Shown here: piece by piece, positions 31,738 to 42,000 of the stretch
How positions within the stretch are numbered: position 1 is the stretch's first letter
Layout: each line of letters begins with the position of its first letter
NCBI RefSeq assembly: GCF_014851915.1
Contig: NZ_JACVAP010000001.1
Location: 1,240,001 to 1,304,000, forward strand
From: Xanthomonas sp. XNM01
GTDB lineage: Bacteria; Pseudomonadota; Gammaproteobacteria; Xanthomonadales; Xanthomonadaceae
DNA: 64,000 bases
Reading direction: 5' to 3'
Notes under the pieces: model-generated
The model's database searches: none
What the model saw: only the letters and a program-made list of their open reading frames with translations
What the model was told of the DNA's origin: nothing
Position numbers and translations under genes: made by a program

Positions 31738-32151
31738 TCATTCCGTACCGGTCGCCATGAACGCGTGGAACGGGACGTCGTCCTGCATCCACCACTGCGC
31801 GGCCTCGTCCAGGATGTCCAGCAGGGTCTGGCTGTCCTGCGGCCGCAGCGCATGCAGCTGGTCCGCCGCTTCGAACAGCAGCGCGTAGCCGGGGGCCGGC
31901 AGCCAGGACAGGTCGCGCAGCGCATCCGACAGCCCATCCCAGTTGCGGCCGATGCCCGACGGCAGGTCCAGCACCGTGGCCAGCCGCAGCAGCAGGCCCT
32001 GCTTGTCGCGGCAGCCGTCCAGGTCGATCCGCCGCACCAGCAGGCCGGCATCGCGCGCCGCGGCCGCCAGCGCCGGCAGGTCGCCGGCGTGCACTTCGTA
32101 GACGCCCGAGCGGCTGGCATCGCCCAGGCCGAGATCGAATCCGCCGCTCAT
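31738..32151 (-). CDS. Barstar-family RNase inhibitor
   Basis: The 137-residue protein has a ~35-residue N-terminal extension and then the barstar fold: RRIDLDGCRDKQGLLLRLATVLDLP, GRNWDGLSDALRDL and the closing strand region. The acidic residues of NWDGLSD correspond to the Asp pair (Asp35, Asp39) by which barstar plugs the barnase active site. Its ATG overlaps the stop of the RNase gene upstream, so RNase and inhibitor are made from one message. It lies in the cytosol and would protect the producer before RNase export. Confidence 0.88.
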   Translation of the reverse strand: MSGGFDLGLGDASRSGVYEVHAGDLPALAAAARDAGLLVRRIDLDGCRDKQGLLLRLATVLDLPSGIGRNWDGLSDALRDLSWLPAPGYALLFEAADQLHALRPQDSQTLLDILDEAAQWWMQDDVPFHAFMATGTE

Positions 32152-32573
32152 CGGGCCGGCCCCGCGGTGCGCGGCTGGAAGCTGCGGAAACTGTCGTAGT
32201 GGTCGTCGGTGTAGTACCAGTCCCGTGGCGGATCGCCACCGGTCACGATGCGGCGCGCGCCGCGGTGCGACAGGCCGGGCGTGGCCACCGTGTACTCGCG
32301 GTAGTAGCCGCGCGGTCGGGCCGGCAGCCGGCCTTCGCGGTTCTGGAAGGTGGTGCCGTCCTGCCGGTGCGGGAAGGGGCCTCCGCGCTGGATCAGGCCG
32401 ATGGTCTGCTGCGCCTGCGGCGGAAGGAAGGCATCGGCAGCGGCCGTCGCTCCGGCTGGCGATGCCGGTGCGCGGCCGGTCAGCGTCGGCGACAGCTGCG
32501 GCCACAGCACCCCGGCGGCGATCAGGACGATGGCGAGGAGGGCGAGCGTGGGCTTGCGCATGGACGACGGCAT
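32148..32573 (-). CDS. Secreted barnase-like (N1/T1 family) ribonuclease
   Basis: The 141-residue protein has an N-terminal signal or anchor (ALLAIVLIAAGVL) and a microbial RNase domain: IQRGGPFPHRQDGTTFQNREG, RGYYREYTV, RGARRIV and DDHYDSF. Putative catalytic Glu93, Arg108 and His125 match the family Glu/Arg/His set. It should cleave RNA after guanosine outside the cell or in the periplasm. ATGs at 32573 and 32561 are both possible; the second starts right at the Arg-Lys before the signal core. The inhibitor gene overlaps its stop. Confidence 0.88.
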   Translation of the reverse strand: MPSSMRKPTLALLAIVLIAAGVLWPQLSPTLTGRAPASPAGATAAADAFLPPQAQQTIGLIQRGGPFPHRQDGTTFQNREGRLPARPRGYYREYTVATPGLSHRGARRIVTGGDPPRDWYYTDDHYDSFRSFQPRTAGPAR

Positions 32574-32732
32574 CGAGGCGGCCGGCCAGTATGCGCGCGT
32601 CGCCGGCGGCGGACTTGAACGCCGGCTGCGCCACGCAGTTCACCCCCACGCAACCCGCACGGTCGCAGACTGTGCGCAGTGGCGAATGCAGCCTGCCTGC
32701 GCCGACGGGATGCTGATTCCCCGGCCGGGGCC

Positions 32733-32761
32733 TTGGTAAGCCCGGCACGCATCCCTACACT
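32733..32761 (+). promoter_or_regulatory. Promoter of the sod gene
   Basis: TTGGTA and TACACT are spaced by exactly 17 bases. Transcription would start near 32768 and leave a leader of about 45 bases ending in AAGGAG before the ATG. Confidence 0.6.
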
Positions 32762-32812
32762 TGTTCATGCACCGTCCGGACCCCGCCGGGCGACCCATTC
32801 AAGGAGACCACC

Positions 32813-33424
<612 letters not shown>

Positions 33425-33468
33425 GCCGCCGGCCCCGGCTGGCCGGCAACGGTCGCCGATGCTGATTG

Positions 33469-33493
33469 GACGCCCCCGCATGCCGGGGGCGTC
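33469..33493 (+). terminator. Hairpin terminator after sodA
   Basis: GACGCCCCCG and CGGGGGCGTC form a 10-bp stem with a 5-base loop, 44 bases after the sodA stop. The T tract is weak. Confidence 0.65.
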
Positions 33494-33901
33494 TGCGTTT
33501 CAGGGGGGCGCGTTGGTGGTGCGCTGCTGGCCGTCGCGTGCACGGGCGTTGGATGTCGCGACGGATCCGATGGAGCAGGGCTGGCGGATGGGCGCGTGGC
33601 CCGCATGCATCCGATCGTCGCTGCGTGCGCTGCGACCGCGCCGCGCTGCTCGACCGTCGCGACTCCGCCAGCCGGACACGGCTGTGTACCCGGCGTGACG
33701 CGTCACGGATCGGGGCCGGCGAATGGCCCCTCCCGGGAAATCCCGAAGCTGGGGCAACTCCGGCACGAGGCCGCCGTGGGCACGGAGCGGGAGTCGGCCA
33801 CGGCAGCGGACGACCACGATCCGGCACCGCCGCCTGGGGAGTGAACGCCACCGCCGCAATCGCGCGCCTTGCCGGACCACGCTGCAGCGCTCCGGATACG
33901 A

Positions 33902-33932
33902 CACGGCCCCGGCGTTGTGCGCCGGGGCCGTG
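33902..33932 (-). terminator. Hairpin terminator after the RND operon
   Basis: CACGGCCCCGGCG and its exact complement form a 13-bp stem around TTGTG, 24 bases downstream of the RND gene stop on the minus strand. Confidence 0.7.
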
Positions 33933-33956
33933 GATCACGAACGGTGATGGTCCGGA

Positions 33957-36900
33957 TCAGTGCGTGGCGGGCGCCTGGCCCTTGCGCTGCTGCTCCAGGT
34001 ACTCGCGCGAGGGCTCGTCCATCCGGTCGCCAAGCATGCGCCGGACCACGATGAAGAACACCGGGATCATCAGCAGGCCCAGGAAGGTGGCGAACAGCAT
34101 GCCGCCGATCACGCCGGTACCGATCGCATGGCGTGCGTTGGCGCCGGCGCCGGTGGAGATGGCCATCGGCACCACGCCCATGATGAACGCGAACGAGGTC
34201 ATCAGGATCGGGCGGAAACGCAGGCGTGCCGCTTCGATCGTGGCCTCGCGCAGGCTCTTGCCGGCCGCCCGCTGCTCGACCGCGAACTCGACGATCAGGA
34301 TCGCGTTCTTGGCCGCCAGGCCGATGATGGTGATCAGGCCGATCTTGAAGAAGATGTCGTTCGGCAGGCCACGCATCAGGCTGAAGACCACCGCGCCGAG
34401 CACGCCCAGCGGCACCACCAGCAGCACCGCCACCGGGATCGACCAGCTCTCGTACAGCGCCGCCAGGCACAGGAACACGACCACGATCGACAACACCAGC
34501 AGCAGCGTGGCGGTGTTGCCGGCCAGGATCTCCTGGTAGGACAGGCCCGACCAGTCGTAGCCGAATCCCGGCGGCAGGTCGTTGTCGACGATGTCCTCCA
34601 TCGCCTGCATCGCCTCGCCGGACGCGCGGCCCGGGGCCGGCGAACCGACGATGTTCACCGCCGAGTAGCCGTTGTAGCGGCTCAGCGACGGCGCGCTGGT
34701 GGTCCACTCGGTGCTGACCACGCTGGTCAGCGGGATCATCTCGCCGGCGGCGTTGGGCGTGTAGAAGCTGCCCAGCGCCTCGGCACCCATGCGGTAGGGC
34801 GCTTCGGCACGCAGGTTCACGCGCTTGATGCGGCCTTCGTAGAAGAAGTCGTTGGCGTAGACCGGGGCCAGCATCAGGCCGATCGCGTTGTAGATGTCGC
34901 TGACCGACAGGTTCATCGACTGCGCCTGCACGCGGTCGACGTGCAGCTGCAGCTGCGGTGCGTCCTCGAGACCGTTCGGACGCACACCCACCAGCCCCTG
35001 GTTCTGCGATGCGGCACCCAGCAGCATGTTGCGCGCCTGGGTCAGGGCGGCATTGCCCTGGCCGGTGCGGTCCTGCAGCCACATGTCGAAGCCGCCGAAC
35101 TGGCCCAGGCCCTGCACGGTCGGCAGGTTGACCACGAAGATGCCGGCCTCCTTGATGCCGTACAGCGCGCCATTGGCCTCCTGGATGAACTCCGGTGCGG
35201 TGTGGTCGCGGTCGGCCCAGTCCTTGAGCTTGATGAAGGCCATGCCGACGTTCTCGCCCGAACCGACGAAGCTGAAGCCGGCCACCTGCAGCATGCTCTC
35301 GTAGCCGTCCAGGCCTTCCAGCCGGCCACGCATCTGGTCGAACACCGCCTGGGTGCGCTGCAGCGAGGCGCCCGGCGGCAGCTGCACGATGGCCATCGCG
35401 TAGCCCTGGTCCTCTTCCGGCAGGAAGCTGCCCGGCATCCGGGTGAACAGGAAGCCGCACAGGATCGACAGCACAGCGAACAGGATCATCCAGCGCGGCG
35501 CGTGCTTGACCGCGCTGCCGATGTGGCCGACGTAGGTGTGGCTGATCCGGTCGTAGTACTTGTTGAAGACGCGGAACACCACGTTGGAGTTGGCGTGGTG
35601 GCTGGGCTTGAGGAAAGTGGCGCACAGCGCCGGGGTGAAGCCCAGTGCCAGGAACGCCGAGAAGCCCATCGCGATGGCGATGGTCAGCGCGAACTGCTTG
35701 TAGATCTCACCGGCCGCGCCGCCCTGCAGCGCGGACGGGATGAACACCGCCGCCAGCACCACGGTGATGGCCACGACCGCGCCGGTGATCTGGCCCATGG
35801 CCTTGACCGTGGCCTCGTACGGCGGCAGGCCTTCCTCGGTCATGATGCGTTCGACGTTCTCGATCACCACGATCGCGTCGTCGACGACGATGCCGATCGA
35901 CAGCACCAGCGCGAACAGGGTCAGCTGATTGACGGTGAAGCCGATGATCGACAGGCCCAGGAAGGTGCCGAGCAGGGCGACCGGGATGACCAGGGTAGGG
36001 ATGATCGTCGCGCGGAAGTTCTGCAGGAAGATCAGCATCACCAGGAACACCAGGATCACCGCCTCGACCAGGGTCTTGATGACTTCCTTGATCGAGATCT
36101 TGACGAAGGTGGTGCTGTCGTACGGCGACATCCAGCTCACACCCTGCGGGAACGTGGGCTGCAATTCGTCCATCTTCGCGCGCACGGCGTCGGCCACGTT
36201 CAGCGCGTTGGCGCCCGGCAGCAGCTGGATCGCGAACGCGCCCATCGGCTTGCCGTTGTACTTGGTGTCGAACCCGTAGCTGCCGGGGCCGAACGCCACG
36301 CGGGCGACGTCCTTCAGGCGCACGGTGGTGCCGTCGCTGTCGGCGCGCAGGATCACGTTCTCGAACTGGTCCGGCGAGCTGAAGCGGCCCTCGGCCGAGA
36401 CCGTGGCGGTGAACACCTGGCCTTCCGGCGCAGGGTCGGCGCCGACCGAACCGGCGGCGAACTGCACGTTCTGCGCGCGCACCGCGGCCAGCACCTGGCT
36501 GGCCGACAGGCCGTAGCCCTGCAGCTTCTCCGGGTTGAGCCAGATGTTCATCGAATACTCGGAGCCGAACTGCTGCACGCTGCCGACGCCGGGGATGCGC
36601 GAAATCTGCTCGATCACGCGCGAGCCGTTGATGTCGTTGAGCTGGTTGCGGTCGACCGCCGGGTTGTCGGAGATCAGGCCGACCACCATCAGGAAGCCGG
36701 CGTTGGCCTTGGCCACCACCACGCCCTGCTGGGTGACCTCGGTCGGTAGGCGCGGCGTGGCCAGCGAAACCTTGTTCTGCACCTGCACCTGGGCGATGTC
36801 CGGATCGGTGCCGGTCTCGAAGGTCAGGGTGATCGAGGCGCGGCCGTTGGCGCTGGACGAGGAGCTGAAGTACAGCAGGTGGTCGATGCCGGTCAGCTGC

Positions 36901-37100
36901 TGCTCGATCACCTGGGTGACGGCTTTCTCGACCGTGTCGGCGGAGGCGCCGGGGTAGGTGGCGCCCACCGTGACCTGCGGCGGCGCGATGTTGGGATAGG
37001 ACTCCACGCCGAGGCCGAGGATCGCGATCACGCCCGACAGCGAGATCAGGATCGCCACGACCCAGGCGAAGACCGGGTGGTTGATGAAGAACTTGGGCAT
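33957..37100 (-). CDS. RND multidrug efflux transporter, inner-membrane pump (HAE1 family)
   Basis: The 1047-residue protein is an AcrB/MexB-type proton-driven pump: N-terminal helix FFINHPVFAWVVAILI, large periplasmic loops, and the proton-relay helix with paired Asp in IGIVVDDAIVVIENVER. The length fits the family (about 1045). It exports drugs or other toxic compounds as part of a three-part system through the outer membrane. The fusion protein gene lies 12 bases upstream and the TetR gene before that. No outer-membrane channel gene is in the operon, so the pump must use one encoded elsewhere. Confidence 0.96.
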   Translation of the reverse strand: MPKFFINHPVFAWVVAILISLSGVIAILGLGVESYPNIAPPQVTVGATYPGASADTVEKAVTQVIEQQLTGIDHLLYFSSSSSANGRASITLTFETGTDPDIAQVQVQNKVSLATPRLPTEVTQQGVVVAKANAGFLMVVGLISDNPAVDRNQLNDINGSRVIEQISRIPGVGSVQQFGSEYSMNIWLNPEKLQGYGLSASQVLAAVRAQNVQFAAGSVGADPAPEGQVFTATVSAEGRFSSPDQFENVILRADSDGTTVRLKDVARVAFGPGSYGFDTKYNGKPMGAFAIQLLPGANALNVADAVRAKMDELQPTFPQGVSWMSPYDSTTFVKISIKEVIKTLVEAVILVFLVMLIFLQNFRATIIPTLVIPVALLGTFLGLSIIGFTVNQLTLFALVLSIGIVVDDAIVVIENVERIMTEEGLPPYEATVKAMGQITGAVVAITVVLAAVFIPSALQGGAAGEIYKQFALTIAIAMGFSAFLALGFTPALCATFLKPSHHANSNVVFRVFNKYYDRISHTYVGHIGSAVKHAPRWMILFAVLSILCGFLFTRMPGSFLPEEDQGYAMAIVQLPPGASLQRTQAVFDQMRGRLEGLDGYESMLQVAGFSFVGSGENVGMAFIKLKDWADRDHTAPEFIQEANGALYGIKEAGIFVVNLPTVQGLGQFGGFDMWLQDRTGQGNAALTQARNMLLGAASQNQGLVGVRPNGLEDAPQLQLHVDRVQAQSMNLSVSDIYNAIGLMLAPVYANDFFYEGRIKRVNLRAEAPYRMGAEALGSFYTPNAAGEMIPLTSVVSTEWTTSAPSLSRYNGYSAVNIVGSPAPGRASGEAMQAMEDIVDNDLPPGFGYDWSGLSYQEILAGNTATLLLVLSIVVVFLCLAALYESWSIPVAVLLVVPLGVLGAVVFSLMRGLPNDIFFKIGLITIIGLAAKNAILIVEFAVEQRAAGKSLREATIEAARLRFRPILMTSFAFIMGVVPMAISTGAGANARHAIGTGVIGGMLFATFLGLLMIPVFFIVVRRMLGDRMDEPSREYLEQQRKGQAPATH

Positions 37101-37112
37101 CGGGGCGCTTCC

Positions 37113-38312
37113 TTAAGCGGCCGGCTCGGCGGCCGCGTCGCTGCGTTCCGCTTCCGGGCCCGGCGCGGTGGCGGGCGCCTGCGCCGGCTTGGCGGCGTCC
37201 TCAGGCTTCCACGGTACGGCGTTGACCGGCGCGCCCTCGGCGGCCTTCTGCACGCCGGACACGATCACCTTGTCGCCGGCAGCCAGGCCGCCGGTCACGA
37301 TCCAGTGGCCCGGGGTGCTGCCGCCGGTCTGCACCGGCTTGCGCACCACGTTGCCATCGCCGCCGACCACGCGGGTGTAGGCGCCGGTGGCGTCGCGCAG
37401 CACCGCTTCCTGCGGCACCAGGAACACGCCGCTCTGTTCGCCCAGATTGACCTTCAGGGTCACGAAGCTGCCCGGCAGCAGCGCCTGCTGCGGATTGGGC
37501 AGCTGCGCGCGCAGCGAGACCGCGCCGGTGGCCGCGTCGACGGTGGTGTCGGAGAAGTCCAGCGTGCCGGTGTGCTCGTAGGTACGGCCACCCGACAGCA
37601 GCACCTGCACGGTCGACTTGCCGGTTCCGGCCAGGGCGACGTTGCTGGAGGTGCGCAGCGACTCGAGCTCGTTCGAGCTGATCGAGAAGTTGGCGTACAG
37701 CGGGTCGAGCTGGTCGATGGTGGTCAACAGGGTGGCTTCACCCTGGCCGACCAGCGCGCCTTCGGTCACCTGCTGCTTGCCGGCGCGGCCGGAGATCGGC
37801 GCGACCACCTTGGCGTAGCCCAGGTCGATCTGCGCGTTCTGGACCTGGGCGCGGGCGGCCTGGGCGGCCGCGGCGGCGCTGCGCTCGGTCGCCACGGCGT
37901 TGTCCAGATCGTTCTGCGAGACGTAGCGCTGCGGCGCCAGCTGGCGCGCGCGCTCGGCCGCGGTGCGGGCATTGGCCGCGGTGGCCTCGGCCTGGGCGAG
38001 CTGCGCCTGCGCGGCGGCCAGCGAGGCGCGCAACGGGGCCGGGTCGATCTCGAACAGGACCTGGCCTTCGGTGACGTCGCTGCCTTCCTGGTAGACGCGC
38101 TTGAGCAGCACGCCCGGCACCCGCGCGCGCACGTCGGCGCTGCGGTACGGGGCCAGGCGGCCGACCAGGTCGCGCTGCACCGGCACGGTCTGTGGCTGGA
38201 TCTCGATCACGCCGACTTCCGGCGGCGGTGGCGCGGCGGCTTCCTGCTGCTTGCAGGCGGCGAGGGCCAGCACGGCACAGGCCAGTGCGATGGAACGGGC
38301 GGGGGCGGACAT
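37113..38312 (-). CDS. RND efflux periplasmic adaptor (membrane fusion lipoprotein)
   Basis: The 399-residue protein has a signal peptide and lipobox (LALAAC), then the AcrA/MexA plan: beta-barrel and lipoyl halves (ARVPGVLLKRVYQEGSDVTEGQVLFEID, DLGYAKVVAPISGRAG), a helical hairpin rich in Ala/Gln at about 90-150, and a C-terminal Pro/Ala/Glu tail (AAKPAQAPATAPGPEAERS). It links the inner-membrane pump to the outer-membrane channel. GGAG lies 7 bases before the ATG. It lies between the TetR gene and the pump gene on one transcript. Confidence 0.95.
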   Translation of the reverse strand: MSAPARSIALACAVLALAACKQQEAAAPPPPEVGVIEIQPQTVPVQRDLVGRLAPYRSADVRARVPGVLLKRVYQEGSDVTEGQVLFEIDPAPLRASLAAAQAQLAQAEATAANARTAAERARQLAPQRYVSQNDLDNAVATERSAAAAAQAARAQVQNAQIDLGYAKVVAPISGRAGKQQVTEGALVGQGEATLLTTIDQLDPLYANFSISSNELESLRTSSNVALAGTGKSTVQVLLSGGRTYEHTGTLDFSDTTVDAATGAVSLRAQLPNPQQALLPGSFVTLKVNLGEQSGVFLVPQEAVLRDATGAYTRVVGGDGNVVRKPVQTGGSTPGHWIVTGGLAAGDKVIVSGVQKAAEGAPVNAVPWKPEDAAKPAQAPATAPGPEAERSDAAAEPAA

Positions 38313-38349
38313 GGGGAACTCCGGCGTCTTGAGTCTGGTGGAATGCGGG

Positions 38350-38970
38350 TTACTGGCGCGGCGCGGGTGGCGCGAACGCCCTGAGAAAGCCATCGACGGC
38401 GAAGCGTGCCCACCGGGCACGGGCATCGGCGTCGCGATGCGGCAGCAGGCAGTGCTGCCGGTCCAGGTCCAGACCGGCGAGCATGCCCAGCAGCAGTTCG
38501 GCCGCACAGTGCGGATCGTCATGGCGCAGCAGGCCACGGCGCATCGCCTGCTGCAACCAGCTGGCGATGCGGACCACCAGCGCGCCGGCGCCGGCCTCGA
38601 ACAGGTCGGCGACCTCCTCGGGGAAATGGCTGGCCTGGGCGGTGATCAGGCGCGAGGCCCCGACCGCGTCGGGCTCGCCCAGCCGGGCCAGGTGGCTTTC
38701 GGCGAACTGCTGCAGCTCGCTGCGCAGATCCTCGGCGGTGAGCGCCGGCTGCAGGCTGGCATGGGCCAGGCGCTGGCCGATCACCCGCAGCATCAGTGCC
38801 TGCTTGGAGCCGTAACGGGCATACAGCGTCTGCTTGGAGCAGCCCGCGCGGGCGGCCACCGCATCCATGCTGATCTGCACGCCCTGTTCGGCGATCAGGG
38901 CGCGCACGGCGGCGTGCACCCGCTCGTCGCGGGCGTCGCAGGAAGTGCCCGGCGGGGACTGGATCGACAT
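38350..38970 (-). CDS. TetR family repressor of the efflux operon
   Basis: The 206-residue protein has an N-terminal TetR helix-turn-helix (about 16-62: MDAVAARAGCSKQTLYARYGSKQAL) and a C-terminal ligand domain. It is the first gene of the operon and probably represses itself and the pump until a pump substrate binds. The likely operator, an inverted repeat over its own -10 box, lies 7 bases before the start codon. The near absence of a leader before the ATG is unusual. Confidence 0.92.
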   Translation of the reverse strand: MSIQSPPGTSCDARDERVHAAVRALIAEQGVQISMDAVAARAGCSKQTLYARYGSKQALMLRVIGQRLAHASLQPALTAEDLRSELQQFAESHLARLGEPDAVGASRLITAQASHFPEEVADLFEAGAGALVVRIASWLQQAMRRGLLRHDDPHCAAELLLGMLAGLDLDRQHCLLPHRDADARARWARFAVDGFLRAFAPPAPRQ

Positions 38971-38976
38971 GCGGAG

Positions 38977-38992
38977 TGGACTATACCGTCCA
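38977..38992 (-). promoter_or_regulatory. Operator overlapping the tetR -10 box
   Basis: TGGAC, six bases and GTCCA form a perfect inverted repeat. On the minus strand its centre contains the -10 hexamer TATAGT (38980-38985). Binding here would block the promoter of the efflux operon. Confidence 0.65.
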
Positions 38993-39055
38993 GTTCATTA
39001 TTTTGAAAGTGACGATTCTTGACGCTGTGCAGCACGAGTTTCGCGCGCGGACGGC

Positions 39056-39061
39056 TACAAT
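39056..39061 (+). promoter_or_regulatory. Possible -10 box upstream of the glutamate dehydrogenase gene
   Basis: TACAAT lies 31 bases before the ATG. A TTGACG lies at 39019, too far for a standard spacer. The divergent tetR operator is about 64 bases away. Confidence 0.4.
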
Positions 39062-39092
39062 CCGGCCACTTCCTTCCACGGTGTGCGTGTCC

Positions 39093-42000
39093 ATGAAAAC
39101 CCGGCCTCAGGCCTCCAAGGGCAAGAAAGTTTCCTCCAGCGCCGTCAAGGCCGCGTCGACGGGCGTGACGACCGTCGCGATCGAGGCCGGCACCGGCTTT
39201 TCGCTGGCGCCCGTGCATGCAGCGGCGCGCAAGCTGGTGCCGGCGGCCCGGCATGCGGAGCTGAAGGAGTTTCTCGACGAGTTCTACCGTCGGATGGAAG
39301 AGGACGAGTACCCCAACCACGCCCCCGAGGCCTGGGCGGCGATCGGCGTGGACATGCTGGAGTTCGCGCGCAAGCGCAAGCCGGGCACCGCGAGCGTGCG
39401 CGTGTTCAACCCCAGCGCCAAGGCGGACGGCTGGGAGACGCCGTACACGGTGCTGCAGATCGTCAACGACGACATGCCGTTCCTGGTCGATTCGGTCAGC
39501 ATGGCGCTGGCCGACATGGGCGTGGGCGTGCACGTGCTCGGCCATCCGCTGGTGCGGATCGAGCGCGACAAGGCCGGCAAGCTGCTCCAGGTCGGCGACG
39601 GCAAGCCCGAATCGCTGATGCTGCTGGAGATCGACCGCCAGCCGGCCGAGGCGATGGATGCCATCGCCGCCCGCGTCGGCAGCGTGCTCGACGAGGTGCG
39701 CGGCGTGGTCCGCGACTGGGGCCTGATGCGCGACCGCATGCAGGTGCTGGCCGACGACCTGGCCACCCGCCGCCTGCCGATCGACGACACCTCGCGGCGC
39801 GAGGCGCAGGAGTTCCTGCGCTGGGCCGCGGCCGATCACTTCATCCTGTTCGGCTATCGCGAGTACCGCGTGGTCAAGCAGGGCGGCGAGGACGTGCTGG
39901 CGGCGGTCGACGGCTCCGGCCTGGGCCTGATGCGCGGCAAGGACAAGGCCGCGCCGCGCCCGGTGCGCACCCTGGCCGCGCAGGGCCTGAACGAATCCGG
40001 TGTCAGCGAGGCGCTGATCCTGACCAAGACCAACGGCCGCTCGCGTCTGCACCGCAAGGGCTACATGGACTACATCGGCGTGCTCGAGTTCGACGCCAGG
40101 GGCCGCATCGTCGGCGAGCAGCGCTTCCTGGGCCTGTACACCTCCAGCGCCTACAACCGCCGCCCCTGGGAGATCCCGCTGGTGCGCGGCCGTCACGAGT
40201 ACGTGATGCGCAAGAGCGGGCTGGCGCCCAACAGCCACAGCGGCAAGGCGCTGCGCCACATCCTGGAGACGCTGCCGCGCGAGGAACTGTTCCAGTCCAG
40301 CGAGGAGGAACTGTTCCGCACCGCGACCGGCGTGCTCGGCCTGCAGGAGCGCGTGCGCAGCCGCCTGTTCCTGCGCCGCGACCGCTACGGCCGCTTCTTC
40401 TCGGCGCTGGTCTACATCCCGCGCGAGCGCTTCAACACCGATGTGCGCCTGCGCATCGAGGCGCTGCTCAAGGATGCGCTGCACGGCGAGCAGATCGATT
40501 CCAGCGTGGTCCTGGGCGAATCGCCGCTGGCGCAGCTGCACCTGATCGTGCGGCCCAAGGCCGGCGAAGTGGTCACTCTGGACACCGCCGCGCTGGAGGG
40601 GCGCCTGGCGCACCTGCTGCGCAACTGGCAGGACGACCTGCGCGAACTGCTGATCGCCCGCCACGGCGAGGCCGAGGGCCTGCGCATGGCGTCCGGCTAC
40701 GGGCGTGCGCTGCCGGCCGGCTACATCGAGGACATCTCGCCGGAGCTGGCCGCCAACGACGTCGAGCAGCTGGCCGCGCTGACCGGCCCGGACGACCTGC
40801 GCCTGAACCTGCAGTCGGTGCCGCGCGAAGGCACCGCCGGACTGCGCCTGAAGCTGTACCGCCAGCATGACGACATCCCGCTGTCGGACGTGCTGCCGCT
40901 GATGGAGAACATGGGCCTGCGGGTCATCTCCGAACATCCGTACCGCCTGCAGGCCAACGTGCCCGGCGAGGGCGTGCAGCCGATCTACATCCAGGACTTC
41001 GAGGTCGAGTCGGCGACGCTGGAAGGCGCCGACGTGGCCGCGCTGGCGCCGGCCTTCGAAGCCGCGTTCGCCGCGATCTGGGCCGGCGACGCGGAGAACG
41101 ACGGCCTGAACCGGCTGGTCCTGTCGGCCGGCCTGGAGTGGCGCCAGGTCGCGCTGCTGCGCGGCTACTGGAAGTACCTGCTGCAGACCGGCGTGCCGTT
41201 CTCGCAGAACTACGTCGAGGAGACGCTGGGCCGTTATCCGCTGCTGGCGCGCCTGCTGGTCGAGCTGTTCGAGGCGCGCTTCCATCCGGTCACCGGATCG
41301 GAGTCGGCGGCCGACGTGCGTGCCGGCCAGCAGCGCCTGGCCGATGGCCTGCGCGTGCTCGCCGCCGGCGACGAGGCGACCATCAAACTGCTGCAGGAGG
41401 TGGTCGACGCGCGTGCGGGCGACCGCGGCGCGCAGACCGATGCCACCCGCGACGCGCTGCTGAAGCTGCTCGACCGGGTTTCCAGCCTGGATGACGACCG
41501 CATCCTGCGCGGCTTCATCGGCGCGATCGACGCGACCCTGCGCACTAGCTACTTCCAGACCGGGGCCGACGGCCGTCCGGGGCACTGCATCAGCTTCAAG
41601 TTCGATTCGGCGCTGGTGCCCGACCTGCCCAAGCCGCGCCCGTACCGCGAGATCTTCGTCTACGGCCCGCGCGTGGAAGGCGTGCACCTGCGCTTCGGCC
41701 CGGTCGCGCGTGGCGGCCTGCGCTGGTCCGACCGGCGCGAGGATTTCCGTACCGAGGTGCTGGGCCTGGTGAAGGCACAGATGGTCAAGAACACCGTGAT
41801 CGTGCCGGTCGGCGCGAAGGGCGGCTTCTTCGCCAAGACGCCGCCGGCCAACGGCGACCGCGACGCGGTGTTCGCCAATGGCGTGGCCTGCTACAAGCTG
41901 TTCATCCAGGGCCTGCTCGACATCACCGACAACATCGTCGAAGGCAGGATCGTGCCGCCGCTGGACGTGGTCCGCCACGACCAGGACGACCCGTATCTGG

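Larger units (their letters stand above)
33425..33956. other. Intergenic region between convergent sodA and the RND operon
   Basis: About 530 bases without a credible gene. Each end carries a hairpin (33469-33493 and 33902-33932). The middle holds only short Arg-rich frames that I take as chance. Confidence 0.55.

Noticed and set aside
33430-33900. Possible gene in the interval after sodA
   Set aside because: Frames on both strands are Arg-rich, lack motifs and have no ribosome binding site.
33960-36749. A 929-codon plus frame over the RND pump gene
   Set aside because: Repetitive His/Gln/Asp/Arg protein without any family. It is a shadow of the pump gene.
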